Source: an uncultured Eubacteriales bacterium (lineage in GTDB: Bacteria; Bacillota; Clostridia; Oscillospirales; CAG-272). From it: a stretch of DNA of 64,000 nucleotides. Position 1 is the stretch's first letter. Every line of letters begins with the position of its first letter. Under the pieces are notes generated by a model. The model worked only from the letters and a program-made list of their open reading frames with translations. It was not told the DNA's origin and ran no database searches. Both the position numbers and the translations under genes were made by a program. The DNA is taken from assembly GCA_934432725.1 (NCBI GenBank), contig CAKRZE010000003.1:101803-165802 (forward strand), read 5' to 3'. Below, in pieces: positions 44,860 to 54,407 of this stretch.

Positions 44860-45614
44860 ATAGCTCTCCGTTCTGCCTTGTGAGGCAAATAATATCAGCC
44901 CGAAGGATTCAACGCACGTGTCCGTGTCTTTCTGACCGGGAAAGAAGGGTTTGCCGCCGTATGGCTTGCCGGGATGAGCCGTGCGTGCTTCGGGGAAGAT
45001 CGGATAATCCGCCGCGGCGCAATACGGACTGCCCCGGGCTGTTCCGGAAGAGGTGCCTTCCGGGCTTGCTGGGAGGATTGCCCTCTGCCGCAGAGGCGAC
45101 GTCCTTATACATAAGCCTGTTATTTGTTTATATGGAGGATAATTCATTATAGCAAACCTTTTTCACCTTGTAAACAGCAATCGTCAAAGTTCGGAAAAAA
45201 ATTCCCGCCTGCAGGAGGCAAGAAGGCGGTCGGCAGAAAAAACGGTGAAGTGACCAATTTTTAAAAACGCATGCGGAAGGGAACCGGAACGGCGTATACA
45301 AGCCGGGCAGACTGCCGGGATAACAAAAAAGAAGAGCGGTGCGGTATGTACGGCGGCAGGAGAAAAATGCGGGAGGGAACCGGAGCGGTTTTTCGCTGCC
45401 GGTATTGCAAAAAACGCTGCAGGCACAGTGAAAAACGAAGCTTTCCGAAGCTTTGGAGAGGGTTTTCGGCGGACTGTGCCGGAGCTTCGGCAGAAGCGGA
45501 GTATTCCGGAGCCGGAGGTCTGTTCGTTCGGCAGGCACACGCCGGGCTGCAGCCGCGAACAACGGAGCGCTTCGGCTCGCAGAAAATCAGTCGGCATCGC
45601 CGTCAGAAAAGGTA
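44860..45614. other. Nudix leader plus spacer, 755 bp
   Basis: The stretch 44860-45137 is the predicted leader of the Nudix transcript. The rest up to the tRNA promoter has no supported gene; overlapping frames on both strands are compositionally random. Confidence 0.45.
45145..45173 (-). promoter_or_regulatory. Promoter of the Nudix-SGNH operon
   Basis: TTTACA (45173-45168) and TATAAT (45150-45145) with a 17-nt spacer on the minus strand. Confidence 0.7.
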
Positions 45615-45643
45615 TTGACAAATGCCGTCCGTTGTGCTATAAT
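45615..45643 (+). promoter_or_regulatory. Promoter of tRNA-Gly
   Basis: TTGACA (45615-45620) and TATAAT (45638-45643), 17-nt spacer, 12 nt before the mature tRNA. Confidence 0.9.
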
Positions 45644-45654
45644 ACTTTCATCGC

Positions 45655-45728
45655 GCAGACGTAGCTCAATGGCAGAGCACTCGCTTCCCAAGCCAGTTAC
45701 GCGGGTTCGATTCCCGTCGTCTGCTCCA
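45655..45728 (+). tRNA. tRNA-Gly (anticodon CCC)
   Basis: A full cloverleaf: acceptor GCAGACG/CGTCTGC, D stem GCTC/GAGC, anticodon loop TTCCCAA with anticodon CCC at 45687-45689, T arm GCGGG/CCCGT with TTCGATT, and encoded CCA. The anticodon stem has one C-C mismatch (45682 with 45694). It reads GGG codons. Confidence 0.96.
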
Positions 45729-45735
45729 TAAAAAC

Positions 45736-45766
45736 CGCTTGCTTTTGCAGCAAGTGTTTTTTTTTT
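45736..45766 (+). terminator. Terminator of tRNA-Gly
   Basis: Stem CGCTTGC/GCAAGTG with a 7-nt loop (45736-45756) followed by ten T. Confidence 0.9.
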
Positions 45767-46286
45767 ATTAAAATAAAATTCTTTCCGGGATTTGTGAAAG
45801 GCGCTTTGTGCGTGAAATGTCTGCGGGCGTGAAAAAGCAATTCATTTCCTATCGCGCCGCAGGGTGGTTTTTTGGCTCCGGCACAGCCTGATTTTCATTT
45901 CGGGCAGTGATTCGGCTATACAGAGACGGGAATGGACTGCCAGAAAGTCACGGTCTGTGAAAACACGGACCGTATCGTCTTTTTTCGTCCGGATGCCGGA
46001 ATGACGGGGCGTATGCCTGAAGAAGCAATTTCCGCCGGGGGGTGCCGAATCTCATGCATGACAGGGATTCGGCAGGCGGCAGATGGGGCGGGAGCCCGTC
46101 TGCCGTTCTGTATTGTGCACAGCGCAGCTTTGCAAGGAGGTCTGCGGCTTTTTGCTTTACGAAAAAAGGCGCCGAAAACGGATTTTGCCGACAGTCCCTC
46201 CGCTTGCCGCGCGGATACCGTCATGGAGCAGCCGCCCGGTCAGAGTCCGGAGAGACTGCGGCAGGCTTCGGCTCCCGATGCCGCGC
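45767..46286. other. Spacer, about 520 bp
   Basis: No supported gene; the overlapping plus-strand frames here lack ribosome binding sites. Confidence 0.4.
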
Positions 46287-46315
46287 TTGACAAGTATGCG
46301 GAAATCTGATATAGT
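46287..46315 (+). promoter_or_regulatory. Promoter of the alpha-galactosidase gene
   Basis: TTGACA (46287-46292) and TATAGT (46310-46315) with a 17-nt spacer, leaving a leader of about 200 nt. Confidence 0.8.
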
Positions 46316-46484
46316 AAAAAAGGATGTCTGTCTGCCGGAAAAATCCGGAAAGCGCAGGCTTCATCCGGAGAACGGTCCGGTTCCGTCTTCCGACCGGCGC
46401 GGAGGCAGTTTTGCCGGAACAGCCGGTATTCCCGCATCGGGATTCCCCCGGAAACGCAGACTCAGCTTCGCAAAGATTCGCAAA

Positions 46485-46512
46485 GAAAGGAAGCTTTCGC
46501 TTCGGCGAGAGC
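46485..46512 (+). promoter_or_regulatory. SD-hairpin leader of alpha-galactosidase gene
   Basis: GAAAGGAA (46485-46492) precedes an 8-bp hairpin, GCTTTCGC and GCGAGAGC (one G-T pair) closed by a very stable TTCG tetraloop (46493-46512). The ATG at 46526 is 13 nt beyond. No other SD lies between hairpin and ATG except GGG. Confidence 0.65.
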
Positions 46513-46525
46513 CAGGGCTATTTCA

Positions 46526-48511
46526 ATGAAAATGACAACGAATCATTCTCCTGCCGTAACACAGGCGGATCGGGAGTTGTTTTTACCGATCCTTTCCGGC
46601 TTGCAGAAGCCGGAAACACTCCCGTTTTCCTTTGATATCGGCAAGAGACACATACAGGGGATTCCGGAGACGTTCAAGCCGGAAACAAGCCGGGAGCAGA
46701 AGCCGGACGCCGATGTCTATACGACAAGAGGAACCGATCCGGAAACCGGACTGGAGGTATCCTTTGTTCTGACCGTATACCGGGATTTTCCGGCGGCTGA
46801 ATGGCTGGTATGGCTGAAAAATACCGGGGAAGCCAATACGCCGCTGATCCGGAATCTGTATGCCGGACAGTTTTTGCTGCCTGCCGGCAAGGACGCGGTT
46901 CTGACACACGATAACGGCGACGGCTGCGGAACGGAGGGCTATACGGATACCGATATCCGGCTGGAGCCGGGTGTGCGGCATACGTTTTCTCCGTGCGGCG
47001 GACGCCCGACCTCAGAGGATTTTCCGTATTTCACCGTGTCTGCCGGAGAGCATGGCTATAAGCTGGTTGTCGGCTGGTCCGGACAGTGGCTTGCCCATAT
47101 GACCGGAACGGAAAACGGCGTTCTTTTTGATGCCAAGCAGCATCACACCAATTTCTGGCTTAAGCCGGAAGAAACGGTCCGGACGCCGATTGTTCTCATG
47201 CTTGCCTACAGCGGAGACTATGCCCGCGGTGTGAATATGTGGCGCCGGTTTTACGCGGCGCATATCATGCCTCATTTTTACGACGGCTTCCCGGAGCCCC
47301 TTCTGTTCTGCCATCAGGCTGACCGCCCCGGCTCCGAATGGGCACAGGCAACAGGAGACGGTCAGGTGGAGATGATCCGGCGCTTCCTTGCACGCGGAAT
47401 GAAATTCAACGGCTGGTGGATCGATGCCGGCTGGTATACGTGCGGCGGCGACTGGGGAATGACCGGCACATGGTATCCGGATCCGGAGCGCTTTCCGCAG
47501 GGTCTGAAGCCGATCGGCGATATCTGCGCGGCAAACAATATCAAGTTCCTTCTCTGGTTCGAGCCGGAGCGCGCCCGGATGCCCAGCCGGGACAAGGCGT
47601 GGCCGAACGACTGGCTTCTGGACTGGGTGCGGGTCGAAGGAAACGGCAAGGAGGAGATCTCGGAGCAGTATCTGTTTGACCTCGGCAATCCGGAGGCGCG
47701 CCGCTGGATGACGGAACGGGTCTGTGCGGTTCTGCGCGAATCCGGCGTGAACATATTCCGTTCGGACTTCAACATTTTGCCGTGGGGTCACTGGACCTGC
47801 CGCGATACATGGGATCGCCGCGGCATTACGGAAAACCACTATGTGCAGGGCTATCTGCAATTCTGGAAGGATATTATGACGCGCAATCCGGGGATCATCA
47901 TGGACGCCTGCGCCTCCGGCGGAGGAAGAAACGATCTGGAGACCATGCGCATGGCGGTTCCGCTTCAGTTTACGGACTGCGGAATCGGCTGTACGGAGCC
48001 GTTCAAGACCGCCTTCAGCTATACGATGTATCAGTGGCTGCCGTATTTCCGGCAGCATGCGGGCGCATGGGACGGAGCGCTTGACAACTATCTGCTGCAC
48101 TGTGCGATCTGCCCTGCGATTACATATCTGCTTCCGAACGATGCGCCGGAGGAATCGGTACAGTATTCCATCCGGATGGACCCTGTCGTGCGCAGAGCCG
48201 CGGAGCATATGATCCGGGACGACTTCTATCCGCTTGCCCCGAATGACCGGGAGCCGGGCGCGTTCTATTGCGTGCAGTTCCACGATGAAAAGAACGGCTG
48301 CGGGCTGATTCAGGCGATCCGGCATCCGGGGAGCAGGGACGGGGTGCGCACGGTGTTCCCGCAGGCGCTTTCGGCGGAAAAGACCTATGTGTTTGAGTCC
48401 CCCGAGTTCGGAACCTCGGCTGCATACACGGGCGAATCGCTTCTCAGAGACGGCTTCCCGGTCGATATCCCGGACAGAAGCGGAAGCATCTGGTTCTATC
48501 ACGCAGAATGA
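46526..48511 (+). CDS. Alpha-galactosidase (GH36)
   Basis: A 661-aa cytosolic glycoside hydrolase of family 36, releasing alpha-galactose from melibiose- or raffinose-type sugars. An N-terminal beta-sandwich (to about 280) leads into the barrel. Catalytic residues are visible: nucleophile Asp414 in FRSDFN and acid/base Asp470 in CASGGGRNDLE; the substrate-binding GWWIDAGWY and LLWFEPER segments are present. No signal peptide, so the substrate must be imported. ATG 46526 is downstream of an SD-hairpin leader. Degenerate copies of the gene's last 50 bp lie after the stop. Confidence 0.92.
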   Translation: MKMTTNHSPAVTQADRELFLPILSGLQKPETLPFSFDIGKRHIQGIPETFKPETSREQKPDADVYTTRGTDPETGLEVSFVLTVYRDFPAAEWLVWLKNTGEANTPLIRNLYAGQFLLPAGKDAVLTHDNGDGCGTEGYTDTDIRLEPGVRHTFSPCGGRPTSEDFPYFTVSAGEHGYKLVVGWSGQWLAHMTGTENGVLFDAKQHHTNFWLKPEETVRTPIVLMLAYSGDYARGVNMWRRFYAAHIMPHFYDGFPEPLLFCHQADRPGSEWAQATGDGQVEMIRRFLARGMKFNGWWIDAGWYTCGGDWGMTGTWYPDPERFPQGLKPIGDICAANNIKFLLWFEPERARMPSRDKAWPNDWLLDWVRVEGNGKEEISEQYLFDLGNPEARRWMTERVCAVLRESGVNIFRSDFNILPWGHWTCRDTWDRRGITENHYVQGYLQFWKDIMTRNPGIIMDACASGGGRNDLETMRMAVPLQFTDCGIGCTEPFKTAFSYTMYQWLPYFRQHAGAWDGALDNYLLHCAICPAITYLLPNDAPEESVQYSIRMDPVVRRAAEHMIRDDFYPLAPNDREPGAFYCVQFHDEKNGCGLIQAIRHPGSRDGVRTVFPQALSAEKTYVFESPEFGTSAAYTGESLLRDGFPVDIPDRSGSIWFYHAE

Positions 48512-48649
48512 TTTACATGTGAGGGCTTTTTCGGCGGATATCCCGGACAGGTGCCGGAAGCATCCGGTTCTGTCACGCGGAATGCTCCTTGCGGGCAGCT
48601 TCCCGGTCGATATTCCGGACAGAAGGGAACATGTTCGGTTCCGGCATGC
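48464..48649 (+). repeat. Degenerate direct repeats of the alpha-galactosidase tail
   Basis: The end of the gene (48464-48511) recurs twice beyond the stop: 48535-48585 (shared GATATCCCGGACAG, GGAAGCATC, GGTTCT, TCACGC, GAATG) and 48595-48649 (shared CTTCCCGGTCGATAT, CCGGACAGAAG). Both later copies are diverged and non-coding. Confidence 0.7.
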
Positions 48650-48705
48650 AGCCGTCGTTCTTTCGGAGGGCTGCCGCTCCCCTCTTTCCATATGGCGTAT
48701 TTTTT

Positions 48706-48738
48706 GCACCGGGCACGGCTGTCTGCCCGGTGCTTTTT
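48706..48738 (+). terminator. Terminator of the alpha-galactosidase gene
   Basis: A perfect 9-bp stem, GCACCGGGC with GCCCGGTGC, around a 10-nt loop and followed by TTTTT. Confidence 0.85.
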
Positions 48739-48789
48739 GCGGAATGCGGTATTTTATGGATGAATCGCGTCACATTTTTATCAAATCTA

Positions 48790-48818
48790 TTGACAAAATG
48801 TGAATTTCAGGCTATCAT
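48790..48818 (+). promoter_or_regulatory. Promoter of the GH25 gene
   Basis: TTGACA (48790-48795) and TATCAT (48813-48818) with a 17-nt spacer; a GCCGC/GCGGC hairpin lies in the short leader. Confidence 0.75.
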
Positions 48819-48876
48819 AATCATAGTATGCCGCACAAGGCGGCGATGAAAAATAATCGGAAACGGGGTACATAGT

Positions 48877-51615
48877 ATGCGGAAGAAGCTCCTTGCCGTT
48901 GTGCAGGTCCTTTTGGCGTTCTGTCTCTCGGTACAGTTTTTGACGGTTTCGGTCTCTGCCTATGTGGCGTGGACCAAAAACAGCGACGGAAAGTATTATA
49001 ACGATGAGGGAGACGTGATAAACGGCGTAACGGCGCGCGGAATAGACGTCAGCTCTTATCAGGGCGACATTGACTGGAACAAGCTGTACCGGGAGGAATT
49101 CAGGACCGGAAAGCTTGATTTTGTCATCATTCGCTGCGGCTTTGGCGACGACTATTTTGATGAGAACGGAAATCCGGTGCAGGATGATGAGAAATTTTAC
49201 CGGAATGCGGACGCCTGCACACGCCTCGGCATTCCGTTCGGCGTATATCTGTATTCGTATGCCGACACGCTGGAGCATGCCTACAGCGAGGTGGATCATG
49301 TGCTCCGCATGGTGAAGGGCTATACGCTGTCCTATCCGATCTATTTCGATGTGGAATGGACGCAGGGAATGAACGGGAAGGGCGCCGCTTTCTTCAAGAA
49401 AATCTGCGAGATCTTTTGCGGCGGGCTGCAAAAATACGGCTATGAGGTCGGTGTATACTCGTTCAGAAGCTGGTTCACCAACGACGATTATCTCGGCAAG
49501 ATCGACTACGCGGGAAACAACTGGAGCAAGTGGATTGCGGAGTTCGGACCGCGGCTCAATTACTATAAATCCTTTGATATCTGGCAGTGCACCTCCTCCG
49601 GCTCGGTGAGCGGGATCGGCGGAAGGTGCGATATTAACTATTCGTTTATCGAGCGCAGAACCCCCGATCACTGCTATCTGACCTTTGATTTAAACGGAGG
49701 CTCCTCCAGCCCGAAGATCAAGCCGATGCATGTCAACCGCGGACAGAAATACGGCGGGCTGCCGACTCCGGTCCGCTCCGGATATGTGTTTGACGGCTGG
49801 TATACGGACCCCAAGGGCGGTACAAAGGTGACTGCCGATACGGTTGTGCCGGAGGCAGGCAAGCAGACGCTGTATGCACGCTGGCGGGTGAAAACCTACA
49901 CCGTGACGCTGCAGCTGTCCGGTATGCAGGCGTCGGGCGGCAGCACTGTGCAGGAGGTAAAGCCGGGTGAGGCGATCAAGCCGGTCACTCTGCGCGCAGA
50001 CGCTGATTTTAAGCTTCCTACGTCCTTTACGCTTCCTGCCGGCATGAGTTATGTCCGCCAGGACGAGAAAACGGCAGTGCTGTCGGGGACGCCGACGCAG
50101 GATATGACCATCACGCTTGCGGGGGTTGAGAATGAGCGGCTTGAGGCGCCGGATGCCGGCACGTTTACCGTGTCCGATGTTTCGGCAGCCGGAAAGCAGG
50201 ACGGCTCCGTGCGCGGCATGACGCAGGAAATGGAATATTCTCTGGGGGACGGCACATGGAAGGACGTCACGGAGGAGGAAGCGAAGAACGGGCTGACCGG
50301 ACTTTCTGCCGGAAAGGTCCTGATCAGAATGAAGGCAACGGCGGATAACCGCGCAAGCACGGAGATCACACTGACGGTGCGCGATGTCGCGAAGGCGCCG
50401 GACAAAGCCAGATTCACCGTGATTCCGCCCGTGGTGACGGGTGCTCCCGGCGCGGTGCTCGGTATGGACAGCACGCTGGAGTACAGTCTGGACGGCGGAA
50501 AAAGCTGGAACGTCACCTATGATGACAGAGTGACGGATATTCCGGACTGGGGCGGCATCAGAATCCGCGTGCGGGAGACGGAGGACTGTCTGCCGGGCGA
50601 GAGCCTGACGCTGTATGTCTGCACCTTTACATCGGAAGAGGCTGTCTCGTTTGCGGACACGGCAATCGTCGGGTTGGTTTCCTCCGAAACCTATGTGGTG
50701 GACGGAGAGAAGGCAAAGACGGACGGGGACGGCATGCTTCAGCTCAAGGACAGCTGGTACGGCAAAACCGTCACGGTGCGTGCGGACGTTCCGGATTCTG
50801 TGGAATTTACCCTGACTATCCCCGAAAGACCGGACGCTCCCGCTCTGAATCATACGGATGAGACGATCCGCCGCAAGAGCGACGGGACGATCACCGGGCT
50901 AACGACTGAGATGGAATACAGCACGGACGGAAAGAAATGGAGCAGAGTGACCAAGCGCGTGGCGGAAAACGGCATGACGGATCTGAGAAACGGTACGTAT
51001 TATGTGCGCTATGCCGCAGTGAAGAGCGGATCAAAGCAGGCATTTGCCGGAAAGCCGGCGAGAATCGAGATTGAAGCCGGCAGAAAGCTGATTGTCACAT
51101 ACCGCGCGGAGGGAGCCGAGGATGTGCAGCTTGAGGTGTCCTATGAGGGCATTCTGAAGGATATTCCGGAGCTTCCGGTGAGGGACGACTGCATCATGGA
51201 GCAGTCTCATTGGAGCGCGGATCTGTCCGGAGCGGCGATTACGGAGGACATGGAAGTCAATGCGGTGTATCAGCTGACCAGAGCAGCGATTGTCCGCAAC
51301 TGGTTTTCGAAAAATGCGGTGCTGCTGATTGCGGTATGCGGTGTTGTTGTCCTCGGCGTGGGAGGCGCTGTCGTATTTGCGCTTCGCCGGAAAAAGGCAA
51401 AGGCGCAGGGCGCGCCCGAGGGATCGGCAAACGGAGCCGAACAGCCTGCGTCTCAGGCGGCCGACGGTACGGAAACTACCGCACCGGAGACTGCGGAGCA
51501 GCCGGAAAACGGCGTGGCTTCACAGGCGGATGAGACGGAAAAACCGGTATCTTCGGATGCTTCGGAGGAAAAGCTCGCTGCCGGAGCCGGACCGGACGGG
51601 GACAAAAACCCTTAA
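48877..51615 (+). CDS. Membrane-anchored GH25 muramidase with InlB-type repeat
   Basis: A 912-aa surface protein. The signal peptide ends near residue 28 (TVSVSA). Residues 54-265 form a GH25 lysozyme domain with GIDVSSYQGDIDW (Asp57) and YFDVEW (Asp158, Glu160), cutting the glycan backbone of peptidoglycan. A Listeria-Bacteroides (InlB-type) repeat follows at about 266-345 (FDLNGG to LYARW), then several Ig-like/beta modules to about 800. One membrane helix (about 814-836) with RRKKAK after it anchors the C-terminus, and the last 70 residues are an acidic Ala/Glu-rich cytosolic tail. Such a tail on the inner side is unusual for a lysozyme. GAAACGGGG lies before the ATG. Confidence 0.9.
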   Translation: MRKKLLAVVQVLLAFCLSVQFLTVSVSAYVAWTKNSDGKYYNDEGDVINGVTARGIDVSSYQGDIDWNKLYREEFRTGKLDFVIIRCGFGDDYFDENGNPVQDDEKFYRNADACTRLGIPFGVYLYSYADTLEHAYSEVDHVLRMVKGYTLSYPIYFDVEWTQGMNGKGAAFFKKICEIFCGGLQKYGYEVGVYSFRSWFTNDDYLGKIDYAGNNWSKWIAEFGPRLNYYKSFDIWQCTSSGSVSGIGGRCDINYSFIERRTPDHCYLTFDLNGGSSSPKIKPMHVNRGQKYGGLPTPVRSGYVFDGWYTDPKGGTKVTADTVVPEAGKQTLYARWRVKTYTVTLQLSGMQASGGSTVQEVKPGEAIKPVTLRADADFKLPTSFTLPAGMSYVRQDEKTAVLSGTPTQDMTITLAGVENERLEAPDAGTFTVSDVSAAGKQDGSVRGMTQEMEYSLGDGTWKDVTEEEAKNGLTGLSAGKVLIRMKATADNRASTEITLTVRDVAKAPDKARFTVIPPVVTGAPGAVLGMDSTLEYSLDGGKSWNVTYDDRVTDIPDWGGIRIRVRETEDCLPGESLTLYVCTFTSEEAVSFADTAIVGLVSSETYVVDGEKAKTDGDGMLQLKDSWYGKTVTVRADVPDSVEFTLTIPERPDAPALNHTDETIRRKSDGTITGLTTEMEYSTDGKKWSRVTKRVAENGMTDLRNGTYYVRYAAVKSGSKQAFAGKPARIEIEAGRKLIVTYRAEGAEDVQLEVSYEGILKDIPELPVRDDCIMEQSHWSADLSGAAITEDMEVNAVYQLTRAAIVRNWFSKNAVLLIAVCGVVVLGVGGAVVFALRRKKAKAQGAPEGSANGAEQPASQAADGTETTAPETAEQPENGVASQADETEKPVSSDASEEKLAAGAGPDGDKNP

Positions 51616-52556
51616 GCTAAGAAGTGCTGTTTTCGGAGGAAGAAAGCTTTCTTCCTCCGGCGCTTTGCGGTATTTTCTGCCGGGCAGCATTTGTGCGCCA
51701 TTTATATGGAAAATCGCTCTTTTCCTCCGTAAACGGAATTTCCCGGGAAAAATCCCCTGTACGGCGGTATGAGAGGACCGGGAAATGCGATGGCTCTCCG
51801 GCTGTACGGAGAAAGGGGTTCCGGAACGGAGCTGCTTGCTGCATGCGTGCGGCGATTTTCCGGCACTGCATGGGCACCTCTTCGGTGCGGCTGCGCGGGG
51901 CATTTTGGAGCGGGACGCATTTTCCGATGAAGAAAACGGGCGGTACCGCTGCGGATGCATGCTGCTTCGCGGCATCGTTCCGAAAGCTTTTTGACGGGCT
52001 GGCGCGCGGAAGCGTGTCAGCCCGGGTGTTTTGCCGGGATGGCGTGGCATCCGGGAAAAGCAGATGCGGCATATGCCGGCTTTTTTGCGGAAAGCCGGAA
52101 GCGGTTGACACATGAGCTGCTTTTTCGGGGAAGTACATGCCGTGCGCGGCGGCGGTTTTGCAGATGCGGAGGTACAGGCAATCAGCCGCATGGCGCTGTT
52201 TTTGAGAAAGCGCGTTTCCGAGGCACCGGTTGTCTTGCAGGCGGGAAGGCATGCCTGCACGCAGGATGCTTTTGCGGAGGCTTATGCCGGACCGGAACAG
52301 AAGAGCTTCCGAATTCCGGCGGTTACAGGCGGAAAGTTCGGGCGGGGCTTTTGCGGGGAGTTTATGCCTTGCGGAGTTGGTCGGGCGGTGCCGCTTGCCC
52401 GAGCGGGCGAAGGGAACCGCCCGTGCGGAAGGCTTTTGCGGGGAATTGCGCACTGTGCGGAGAGAACGGCGATGCATGCGTATGCCGGCTTGACTTTGCG
52501 GAGGCTTTGCCGCAATAAAAGTGAGAATATGTGATTTTACGGGAAAGGGGCACGGT
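51616..52556. other. Spacer, 941 bp
   Basis: No supported gene on either strand; frames of 140-290 codons are overlapping and random in composition. It starts with the palindrome at 51634-51659. Confidence 0.5.
51634..51659. repeat. 26-bp perfect palindrome
   Basis: CGGAGGAAGAAAG immediately followed by CTTTCTTCCTCCG, centred on AAGCTT and 19 bp past the GH25 stop. It has no T-run, so a protein-binding or RNA-processing role is as likely as termination. Confidence 0.8.
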
Positions 52557-54026
52557 ATGGGTCTTTCGGAAAAAGAACGGGAAGCGGAGCCGGCACTCTT
52601 AGAGCGGTTGGAGCGGTATGCGGCATCGGACGCGGTCCCGATGCATATGCCGGGTCACAAGCGGAGCATGCTTGCGCCGTACCTTGACAGACTGTGCGCG
52701 GCGTGCGATATCACGGAGATCGACGGCTTTGACGATCTGCACGATGCCAAAGGGATACTGACGTCTGCCATGCGGCGCGCTTCGCTGCTTTGGGGGAGCG
52801 GGAGGACCTGGTTTCTGACCGGGGGAAGTACATGCGGGATTCTGGCGGGAATGCGCGCCGTACTCGGGGACGGCGGACGCGCGGTTGTATTCCGGAACTG
52901 CCATAAGTCCGTGTATCATGCGTTGGAGCTGACCGGCGCGGCGGTTGCATATGTAAAGCCGCAGAGGACGAAGATGGGGATTTGCGGGTCCGCCTCGCCC
53001 GCGCTTGTGCGGCGTGCTCTGGAGCGTTTTCCGGATACTGCGCTGGTCGTTTTGACAAGTCCGACCTATGAGGGGGTTGTCAGCGATGTTGCCGAGATCT
53101 GCCGCATTGCGCACGGCTTCGGCGCTGCGGTCCTTGTGGATGAGGCGCACGGTGCACATCTCGGATTTTCTGCGGGATTTCCGAAAAGTGCCGTGCAGTG
53201 CGGTGCGGACCTTGTCGTGCAGAGCCTTCATAAAACGCTTCCGAGCCTGACGCAGACCGCTCTTTTGCACAGAAACGGGAGTCTTGTCAGTGATGAAGCG
53301 ATCGAGCGGCAGCTCGGGATTTTTGAAACGAGCAGCCCGTCCTATCTTCTGATGGCATCGATTGACGGCTGTGTCCGTCTGCTGGAGGCAGAGGGGGAAA
53401 GGCTGTTTTCGAAATGGGAACGGCGGCTTGCGGCATTTGACGAACGGATCAGACCCCTGCGCAGGCTTCGGGTGCCCGGGCACGGCGCGGAAAAGGGAAT
53501 GCCTCAGAGGGGGATTTTTTCTTTGGATCCCTCAAAGCTTGTGCTCCTGACGGCGGGAACCGGAATTTCCGGTGCGGATGTATCCGGGATTTTAAGGGAG
53601 CGGTTTCATATTGAATTGGAAATGGCGGCAGCCTCCTATGCGGTCGCAATGACCGGTGCCGGGGACACGGACCGCAATATCGAGCGTCTTGCCGATGCGC
53701 TGCTTGCGGTTGACGGCATGCTTCCGGCTGGGGGTACGGAAACGGAGACGCCTTCTGTTTGGAAGGAGGACATCCTTGTGCCCGCATGCGGCATTGCGGA
53801 GGCAGTTTACGGTCAGACCGAGGAGCTTCCCGTTTCTCTGGCGCCGGGGCGGATCAGCGGAGGCTATCTGTGGGCATATCCGCCGGGGGTTCCGCTTCTG
53901 ATCCCGGGAGAGCGCATCGGCGGCGGGCTTCCGGCACTTTTGGAGGAATACGCTGCCTGCGGCATTGAATTGAAGCATCAGCCGCCCTGTGCGGACGGCA
54001 TGCTGCGGTGCCTGCGTGCCGAATAG
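52557..54026 (+). CDS. Orn/Lys/Arg decarboxylase family protein
   Basis: A 489-aa PLP enzyme of the Orn/Lys/Arg decarboxylase (group III) family, in the shorter Gram-positive form like YaaO. Motifs: HMPGHKR near residue 31, GGSTCGILAGMRAV for phosphate binding, DEAHGAHLGF, and QSLHKTLPSLTQT with the PLP-binding lysine. The C-terminal subdomain runs from about residue 365. The product would be a polyamine precursor such as agmatine or cadaverine; the substrate cannot be decided by eye. AAAGGGG lies 6 nt before the ATG. No linked polyamine gene. Confidence 0.88.
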   Translation: MGLSEKEREAEPALLERLERYAASDAVPMHMPGHKRSMLAPYLDRLCAACDITEIDGFDDLHDAKGILTSAMRRASLLWGSGRTWFLTGGSTCGILAGMRAVLGDGGRAVVFRNCHKSVYHALELTGAAVAYVKPQRTKMGICGSASPALVRRALERFPDTALVVLTSPTYEGVVSDVAEICRIAHGFGAAVLVDEAHGAHLGFSAGFPKSAVQCGADLVVQSLHKTLPSLTQTALLHRNGSLVSDEAIERQLGIFETSSPSYLLMASIDGCVRLLEAEGERLFSKWERRLAAFDERIRPLRRLRVPGHGAEKGMPQRGIFSLDPSKLVLLTAGTGISGADVSGILRERFHIELEMAAASYAVAMTGAGDTDRNIERLADALLAVDGMLPAGGTETETPSVWKEDILVPACGIAEAVYGQTEELPVSLAPGRISGGYLWAYPPGVPLLIPGERIGGGLPALLEEYAACGIELKHQPPCADGMLRCLRAE

Positions 54027-54407
54027 AGGCATGCCGAACGGACCGGAAAACGGCGATTGAAGCATCGGGCAGCCGACCTGGGAAAGGCGGCGGAAGCAGC
54101 GCAGTATGACGGCGTAGGTGCGGCATGGATGCCTGCAGGCGGAAGGCTTTCGAAAAAGGGGAAAGCTCTGCCGGAAGCCGCAGGCCTCGGACGTTTATGC
54201 GCGATGTGATGAATTTTTTCGAAAAGCTTTGTTAAATGTGTGGAAAAACCAAATCCGGGTTGACAAAAATATGGCTGTATGTTAGAATCAGATGAAAAAA
54301 ATAAGAGCTGCACGCGCACCGGAGAATTGCGCGGCAGAATGATGCGGCTCCCGGCAGTCTGTGCGATGCGGGCCGCTCTCTGAATATGGAAGGGTAGGAA
54401 TAACGAA
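54027..54407. other. Spacer with promoter, 381 bp
   Basis: Only the promoter at 54260-54288 is supported. Confidence 0.45.
54260..54288 (+). promoter_or_regulatory. Promoter of the phosphodiesterase-LamG gene
   Basis: TTGACA (54260-54265) and TAGAAT (54283-54288) with a 17-nt spacer. Confidence 0.75.

Noticed and set aside
51624..52518. Frames of 140-290 codons on both strands before the decarboxylase gene
   Set aside because: Mutually overlapping, Cys/Arg/Ser-rich, no start signals, no family resemblance.
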